From Halorussus amylolyticus (GTDB taxonomy: Archaea; Halobacteriota; Halobacteria; Halobacteriales; Haladaptataceae), in the NCBI RefSeq assembly GCF_004143485.2, contig NZ_ML974130.1:294917-358916 (forward strand): 64,000 bases of DNA. Reading direction: 5' to 3'. Under the pieces are notes generated by a model. That model worked only from the letters and a program-made list of their open reading frames with translations. It was not told where the DNA came from and did no database searches. Numbering within the stretch: position 1 is the first letter of the stretch; the number at the start of each line of letters is the position of its first letter. This document shows positions 59,260 to 64,000 of this stretch, piece after piece. The translations under genes and the position numbers were made by a program.

Positions 59260-62200
59260 ATGATACCAATCGAAGACGGACCGGCGCGACGAAAGGCTAT
59301 CGCGGTGCTTCTCGCTTGCATCGTCGTGACCAGTGTCCTTTTTACGGGAGTGGGGTTCGCTGAACCGACGGGAGTTTCAGACGGTGAAACCGACGTAGTC
59401 GATGCACAGAACGGTAGTCAGGACGACGAGGGGTCGATGACGCCCACGGGGTTGGTCGACCTCGAAAATAGCTCGACAAAGGTGACGGGTGCAGAATCCG
59501 GCGAGCAGTCGGGATGGTCGGTAACCAACGCTGGCGACGTGAACGGCGACGGCATCGACGATGTCGTCGTCACCGCGCCGTTCAACGACGGAGCCGGAAA
59601 CGATTCCGGTGCGGTGTATCTGTTCTACGGTCCCGTCGATACGGACGACCTCGATGTCAGCGAGGCCGACGCGACACTCGTCGGCGAGGACGCTGGCGAC
59701 TGGGCTGGCTTCTCCGTCGCGACGGGCGACCTGAACGGGGACGACCGGTCCGAACTCGTCGTCGGGGCACCACGCGCCGGGGATTCGGGCGCGGTCTACG
59801 TGTTCGAGGACGGGCGCTCGCTCTCCGGAACGGTCTCGCTCGCCGACGCCGACGCGAAAGCGACGGGCGAAGCCGAGGGCGACCGTGCAGGGTGGTCGGT
59901 CGCGGCCCGCAACGTCTCGAACGCCAGCGAACCGGGTCTCGTCGTCGGCGCTCCGACGGACGAACGGAGCCCTGACAACGGGTCCGCGTACCTCCTCTCG
60001 CTGGAGTCAGCCGAGAGCCAAGCCGACCTCTCGGGGGCGGACGCGAAGCTCGTCGGCGAGGAGAACGGCGACCTCGCTGGCTGGTCGGTCGATTGGACCG
60101 GTGACGCGCAGGCGGTCGTCGGTGCCAGATGGCACGACGGCCCGGCCGGAAACGACTCCGGGGCCGCGTACCTCGTCTCGGAGGACGTTCGCGGCGAGTC
60201 GAGTCTCGCCGACGCCGACGTGAAGTTCGTCGGTTCGAACGCCGGTGACAACGCCGGGTTCTCCGTGAGTGGCGTGGGCGATGTCAACGGTGACGACCGC
60301 GCCGAGGTTGCCATCGGCGCGCCGCTCAACGACGACCGCGGGCCGAACGCTGGCACCGGCTACATCGCGTTCGAGTCCGACTCGCTCTCGGGCGTCGTCG
60401 ACCTCGCGGACGTTGGCGGGCGTGTTCAAGGCGAATCGGCCGGGGACCGATTGGGATGGTCGGTCGGGAGTGCTGGCGACATAGACGCCGACGGCTACGC
60501 CGACCTCCTCATCGGTGCGCCGAATCACGACCAGCGCGGTGCTGCCTACTTACTCTACGGGAGTTCGACGGCGGGTCAACTGAAGGTGGCGAAGCTTCAG
60601 GGCGAAGGCTCCGGCGGCATGGTCGGCGCGTCCGTCGCGGGTGTCGGTGACACGAACGGCGACGGGACGGACGACGTTCTCGTCGGCGCGCCCGGCGAGG
60701 GCGAGTCGGCCGCTGGCGCGGCATACCTGCTCACCGGCACGTCCGGAGGGCTGGAACAGGAGGCCGACCGGCAGTCTGCAGGCGGTGTGCTCGAAGAAAT
60801 CGAACAGACGCTCGACCGGCAGTCCGAAGGCGGCCTCCTCGAAGCAGTCGAACAGGTACTCGACCGGCAACTGATTGCCGACGAGGACGAGTCCGAGAGC
60901 GAACGCTCCGACGGACGAACGGGCGATGTGGAGCAAGGTGTCGAGGACGAACAAGGCGTCGAGGACGAACAAGGCGTCGAGGACGAACAAGGCGTTGAGG
61001 ACGAACAAGGCGTCGAGAACGACGCTCAGGTGGATGAGTCGGAGCAAAACGGCGAAGCGGATGCTGGGGAAGACGAACCGTCGAGCGACGAAAGCCGAGC
61101 GGGCGCGAACGAGCAGGTCACCGAGGAGGTGTTCGACGGCCCGGAGGGAGACCAGAACTCCGACCGGCAGAGCGACGGCGAGGGCAGTTCCGAATCGGAC
61201 GCCGATGTCGGCGAGAACGACGCGAGCAGTGACGAGCGGCGCGACGACGGGCAAGCGAATAGCCCGACCGAGAACGACGACTCGGCGGCCGACGAATCGT
61301 TCCAGGACGACGAACCGGACGGCGGTGACGCCTCGTCGGACGACGCGAGCGACGGACAAGCGAGCAATCCGTCAGAAAACGACGAGTCGGTGGCCGACGA
61401 CGGCGAGCGAGACGGGAGCAATGCGGACGACAGCGAGGTAGACGACGGTACTCCGGACGAGAGTGGAGACGAAAGTGAGTCGGACGAAGGCGAGGACCGC
61501 GGCCAAGACGAGGCGAGCGATGGCGAGAGCGACGGAGGTGAAAGCAGTTCGGACGAGAGTAACGAAGACGAGAGCAATTCGGACGGAAGTGGTGAAGACG
61601 GGACTAACGACCGCAATCAAGACGAGAACACCGAGGAAGATAACCAAGACGAGAGAACTGGCGGGGAGGAAGACGAAAACAGCGACGAGACCGGGGACGA
61701 CAACGACGGAGACGAGCGCAACGAAGGCGAGGGCGACGGAGACGAAAGTGACGAGGACGACCGAGACGGAGATGAGAGTGACGAGAACGACCAAGACGAA
61801 GACGACCGCAATGAGGACGACGAGAACAACGACCGAGACGAAAACGAGAGTGACGAAGGTGAGGACGACCAAGACGACCGAACGGACACGGGAAGTGACG
61901 AACAGGAACAACAGCAGGGCGTCTTCATCTTCCAGAATCAGTGTCAAAGCCAGGAAAACGGCGACCAACACCAGGAACAGAATCAGGGGATAACCGGGGA
62001 CCAGACGCAACAGCAGTCGGGCGATTCGGCAGTCGTGCAGTCCCAATCCCAGAGCATCTACGTCGAGCAGAATCAGTGCCAGCAGCAGGGCGACGGCACC
62101 GACAACGACCAGACGCAGATGCAGTTCCTGAACATCGTCTTCGTCCAAGACGAGAGTCAAATCGAAGACGGCGAAGACGACGCGCAAAGTCAGGACCAAT

Positions 62201-64000
62201 TCATCGACTCCGACCAATCGTCTTCGCAGAATCAGGAGGACGATTCCCAACGGCAGACCCAGACGCAGGTGTTCACCGTCTTCTTCATGCAGGACGAGGA
62301 CCAGTCGGCTGGCAACGACTCGAACCGACAGTCTCAGGAACAGCGTATTGAGATTGACCAGAACGGCGACCAGACCCAAGGGAACGGGACGAACCAGACT
62401 CAGACCCAGTACCAACGGACCAACGTCGTCTACATGGGACAGGAACAGGTCCAGGACGACCAGGCCCAGTCTCAGAACCAATCGGTCGATGCCGAGCAGT
62501 ATCAGAACCAAGAGCAGGACGAGAACGGGAGTCAGAACCAGACCCAAGCGGAGAACGTCACGATAGCGCAGAATCAAACGCAGGGCCAGCAGAACGCCTC
62601 CGCGAACCAGACGCAGAATCAGTCGGTGGCCGTCAATCAGAGCCAGAATCAGTCTCAGGGCGGCGAGGAGTTCAATCAGACTCAGAATCAGAGCCAGCGC
62701 GTCGAAGCCGAGCAGAACGCCACCCAGAGCGGCGGTGAGAACCAGACCCAATCTCAGAACCAGACGATTAGCTCGAACCAGAGCCAGTCCCAGAACCAGA
62801 CGCTCGAAAACGATTCGGCCGACCAGCGCGTTTCGGTCGATGCGAACCAGTCGCAGGTGCAGAACCAGACCGGCGACAACAACACCCAGTCGCTGAATCA
62901 GACCGGTTCGGTGTCGGCGAACCAGACCCAGAATCAGTCGCGGAACACGTCCGGGACGACGGCGGACCCGAGCGAAGCGGCGTCGGCATCCTCGACGGAG
63001 ACCGAGGCGGGTGAGGCTTCGGACGAAGACGCCGAGACGGACGAGTCCGTGGACGAGGACTCCGAAGCGGACGAACCGACGACCGTCGAGGAGACGCAAT
63101 CGACGGACACCGAGACGGACGAATCCGAACGCGACTCGACGACTTCGGACTCCGAGGATGCCGAGTCGTCGAACGACGAGACGGACGACAGTGACGACTC
63201 GCCGGACGAGAACGCGGAGGAACAAGACCGGTCCAGAGAAGATACGGAAGAAGGAGGGACATCCAGCGAGAACGCGGAGAAGAGCGAATCGACGACCGGG
63301 GAAGACGACACCGAGGAGGATTCGACGACGAGCGACGACGAGGACCGTAGCGCCGACGGACCCGGCGACGAGACTGACGAACAATCGTCGTCGAGTGACG
63401 GTGAAAACGAGGACGAACCGGCAAGCGACGGCGGAGACGACGACCCCGAGGAGACCGAAGAGACGGACGGCGAAGAACCGCCGTCGGATGAGAACGCCGA
63501 GGAGGACGAATCGGAAACGAATGAACCGACCGAGTCGGAGGAAAATGACGGTGACGACGCGGAAGCAAACGACAACGACGAGGAAGCGGACGAGGACAAC
63601 GAGGAAGAAAGCGATAACGAAGCAGGGGAAGAAAACGCCGACAACGACGGAAACGAGTCGTCGGCCGATGAAGGCGAGTCCGAATCGGACGCCGAGACGG
63701 ATGACTCAGATGCCGACGAAAGCAACGCCGAGAACGAGGGGACGGACGGAGACGAGTCGAACGACGAGACCACGGAAGACGACCAGTCGGACGAGAGCGA
63801 AGCCGAGGGGGACGATACGTCGGGTGAGGACGCCGAGGCGGGCGAAGAAGACCAATCCGACGAAAGCGAGAACGAGGGCGACTCGCCGTCCGAGGAGAAC
63901 GACGAAAGCGAGAGTAGTGACGGAGACAGCGAGGAGACGGAGACCGGCGAAGACGCCGAACCGTCCGACGAAGGAACGGGGAACGAATCAGACGCCATCG
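59260..64000 (+). CDS. Giant secreted FG-GAP propeller protein with acidic and N/Q-rich glycosylation region (C-terminus beyond window)
   Basis: At least 1,580 residues without a stop to the window edge. Residues about 1-36 carry basic residues and a hydrophobic helix (signal or anchor). Then seven FG-GAP-like repeats of about 55-65 residues (to about residue 490), with Ca-binding loops such as DVNGDGIDD and GDVNGDDRAE and the conserved GAP motif, giving a seven-bladed propeller as in integrin alpha. Two repeats of about 17 residues (EADRQSAGGVLEEIEQ) follow, then a tandem GVEDEQ repeat (60940-61016) and a long Asp/Glu/Ser/Asn-rich stretch. From about 61910 a Gln/Asn-rich region with alternating NQTQ/NQSQ carries more than twenty N-x-S/T sequons. 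From about 62950 the sequence is again extremely acidic. It is likely an extracellular, heavily glycosylated adhesin or halomucin-like protein. The start is the ATG 59260. Confidence 0.82.
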   Translation, partial: MIPIEDGPARRKAIAVLLACIVVTSVLFTGVGFAEPTGVSDGETDVVDAQNGSQDDEGSMTPTGLVDLENSSTKVTGAESGEQSGWSVTNAGDVNGDGIDDVVVTAPFNDGAGNDSGAVYLFYGPVDTDDLDVSEADATLVGEDAGDWAGFSVATGDLNGDDRSELVVGAPRAGDSGAVYVFEDGRSLSGTVSLADADAKATGEAEGDRAGWSVAARNVSNASEPGLVVGAPTDERSPDNGSAYLLSLESAESQADLSGADAKLVGEENGDLAGWSVDWTGDAQAVVGARWHDGPAGNDSGAAYLVSEDVRGESSLADADVKFVGSNAGDNAGFSVSGVGDVNGDDRAEVAIGAPLNDDRGPNAGTGYIAFESDSLSGVVDLADVGGRVQGESAGDRLGWSVGSAGDIDADGYADLLIGAPNHDQRGAAYLLYGSSTAGQLKVAKLQGEGSGGMVGASVAGVGDTNGDGTDDVLVGAPGEGESAAGAAYLLTGTSGGLEQEADRQSAGGVLEEIEQTLDRQSEGGLLEAVEQVLDRQLIADEDESESERSDGRTGDVEQGVEDEQGVEDEQGVEDEQGVEDEQGVENDAQVDESEQNGEADAGEDEPSSDESRAGANEQVTEEVFDGPEGDQNSDRQSDGEGSSESDADVGENDASSDERRDDGQANSPTENDDSAADESFQDDEPDGGDASSDDASDGQASNPSENDESVADDGERDGSNADDSEVDDGTPDESGDESESDEGEDRGQDEASDGESDGGESSSDESNEDESNSDGSGEDGTNDRNQDENTEEDNQDERTGGEEDENSDETGDDNDGDERNEGEGDGDESDEDDRDGDESDENDQDEDDRNEDDENNDRDENESDEGEDDQDDRTDTGSDEQEQQQGVFIFQNQCQSQENGDQHQEQNQGITGDQTQQQSGDSAVVQSQSQSIYVEQNQCQQQGDGTDNDQTQMQFLNIVFVQDESQIEDGEDDAQSQDQFIDSDQSSSQNQEDDSQRQTQTQVFTVFFMQDEDQSAGNDSNRQSQEQRIEIDQNGDQTQGNGTNQTQTQYQRTNVVYMGQEQVQDDQAQSQNQSVDAEQYQNQEQDENGSQNQTQAENVTIAQNQTQGQQNASANQTQNQSVAVNQSQNQSQGGEEFNQTQNQSQRVEAEQNATQSGGENQTQSQNQTISSNQSQSQNQTLENDSADQRVSVDANQSQVQNQTGDNNTQSLNQTGSVSANQTQNQSRNTSGTTADPSEAASASSTETEAGEASDEDAETDESVDEDSEADEPTTVEETQSTDTETDESERDSTTSDSEDAESSNDETDDSDDSPDENAEEQDRSREDTEEGGTSSENAEKSESTTGEDDTEEDSTTSDDEDRSADGPGDETDEQSSSSDGENEDEPASDGGDDDPEETEETDGEEPPSDENAEEDESETNEPTESEENDGDDAEANDNDEEADEDNEEESDNEAGEENADNDGNESSADEGESESDAETDDSDADESNAENEGTDGDESNDETTEDDQSDESEAEGDDTSGEDAEAGEEDQSDESENEGDSPSEENDESESSDGDSEETETGEDAEPSDEGTGNESDAI

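Noticed and set aside
60875-61441. Alternative-frame proteins within the giant gene
   Set aside because: They are Thr/Arg/Lys-rich shadows created by the repeated GAC/GAG codons; only the acidic frame runs without a stop from 59260 to the window edge.

Overview
The window is a haloarchaeal chromosome segment (class Halobacteria). The evidence is consistent: very GC-rich DNA, strongly acidic proteins, TATA boxes about 26-30 nt upstream of start codons (leaderless transcripts), Tat lipoproteins, a PGF-CTERM surface protein, archaeal factors (aIF2-beta, MptD, NOG1-type GTPase, Azf-type glucose-6-phosphate dehydrogenase) and several protein families that look restricted to haloarchaea. I cannot assign a genus. 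There is no rRNA, transposase gene, integrase gene, CRISPR array or phage module. The accessory content is in the intergenic DNA, which is full of structured repeats, and in a few secreted or membrane proteins.

Layout. 1-5.9 kb: a lipoamide-dehydrogenase-like flavoprotein (cut by the window edge), a PGF-CTERM protein, 2-keto-3-deoxygluconate kinase, O-acetylhomoserine sulfhydrylase and a lipoprotein. 5.9-14.8 kb: mutL and mutS, separated by a Tat-exported zinc phospholipase-C-like enzyme, a Tat lipoprotein, an agmatinase and a decayed flavin-binding-protein remnant. 15-21.7 kb: trpB, a dCTP deaminase/dUTPase-family gene, aconitase, a degenerate Nudix protein, rimI and two small haloarchaeal proteins. 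21.7-30.8 kb: a DtxR-type regulator, engB, two DUF389 membrane-protein paralogues flanking a SIMPL lipoprotein and a SHOCT protein, a NOG1-type GTPase, and a four-helix membrane protein followed directly by a 56-residue acidic protein. 30.5-38.6 kb: a copper pair (Csp-like store and CopZ-like chaperone), a DAO-family oxidase, a poly-C tract, otsA-otsB for trehalose synthesis, and an ABC exporter. 38.7-44.3 kb: tRNA-Val, cspA, tRNA-Arg(CCG), DoxX, a MATE exporter, an ornithine-cyclodeaminase-family protein and a creatininase-family protein. 44.8-50.7 kb: small conserved proteins, a CBS protein, mptD, aIF2-beta with a C-terminal TRAM domain, azf, a DUF309 protein and an EamA transporter. 51-59 kb: tRNA-Arg(GCG), a lipoprotein, an ACT-domain regulator, hisB, hisA, serB, hsp20, an amine-oxidase-like flavoprotein and an HtrA protease. 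59.26 kb to the end: a secreted protein of at least 1,580 residues with a seven-repeat FG-GAP propeller, a long acidic stretch and a glutamine/asparagine-rich region packed with N-glycosylation sequons; it runs off the window.

The most unusual signals are non-coding. (1) At two unrelated tRNA genes, Val(TAC) and Arg(GCG), the 3' end of the tRNA is repeated downstream in the same order: tRNA 3' end, interior hairpin, inverted copy of the T-arm, short hairpin linker, second tRNA 3' end. The arms always match the local tRNA. (2) A ~160-bp dispersed repeat (R1) occurs four times with a conserved core and a terminal hairpin whose stem differs in each copy yet stays fully paired. Two copies end exactly where locus-specific tandem repeats begin. 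(3) A second dispersed repeat (R2, two copies) has a covarying stem and carries a ~50-nt double-hairpin module at two different internal positions; a third copy of that module lies alone at 19.84 kb. (4) About ten long perfect hairpins with unrelated sequences lie between genes or inside disordered protein linkers (MutL, OtsA, HtrA leader). Together these suggest small structured elements, RNA or hairpin DNA, that spread or are maintained by selection on base pairing rather than on sequence.
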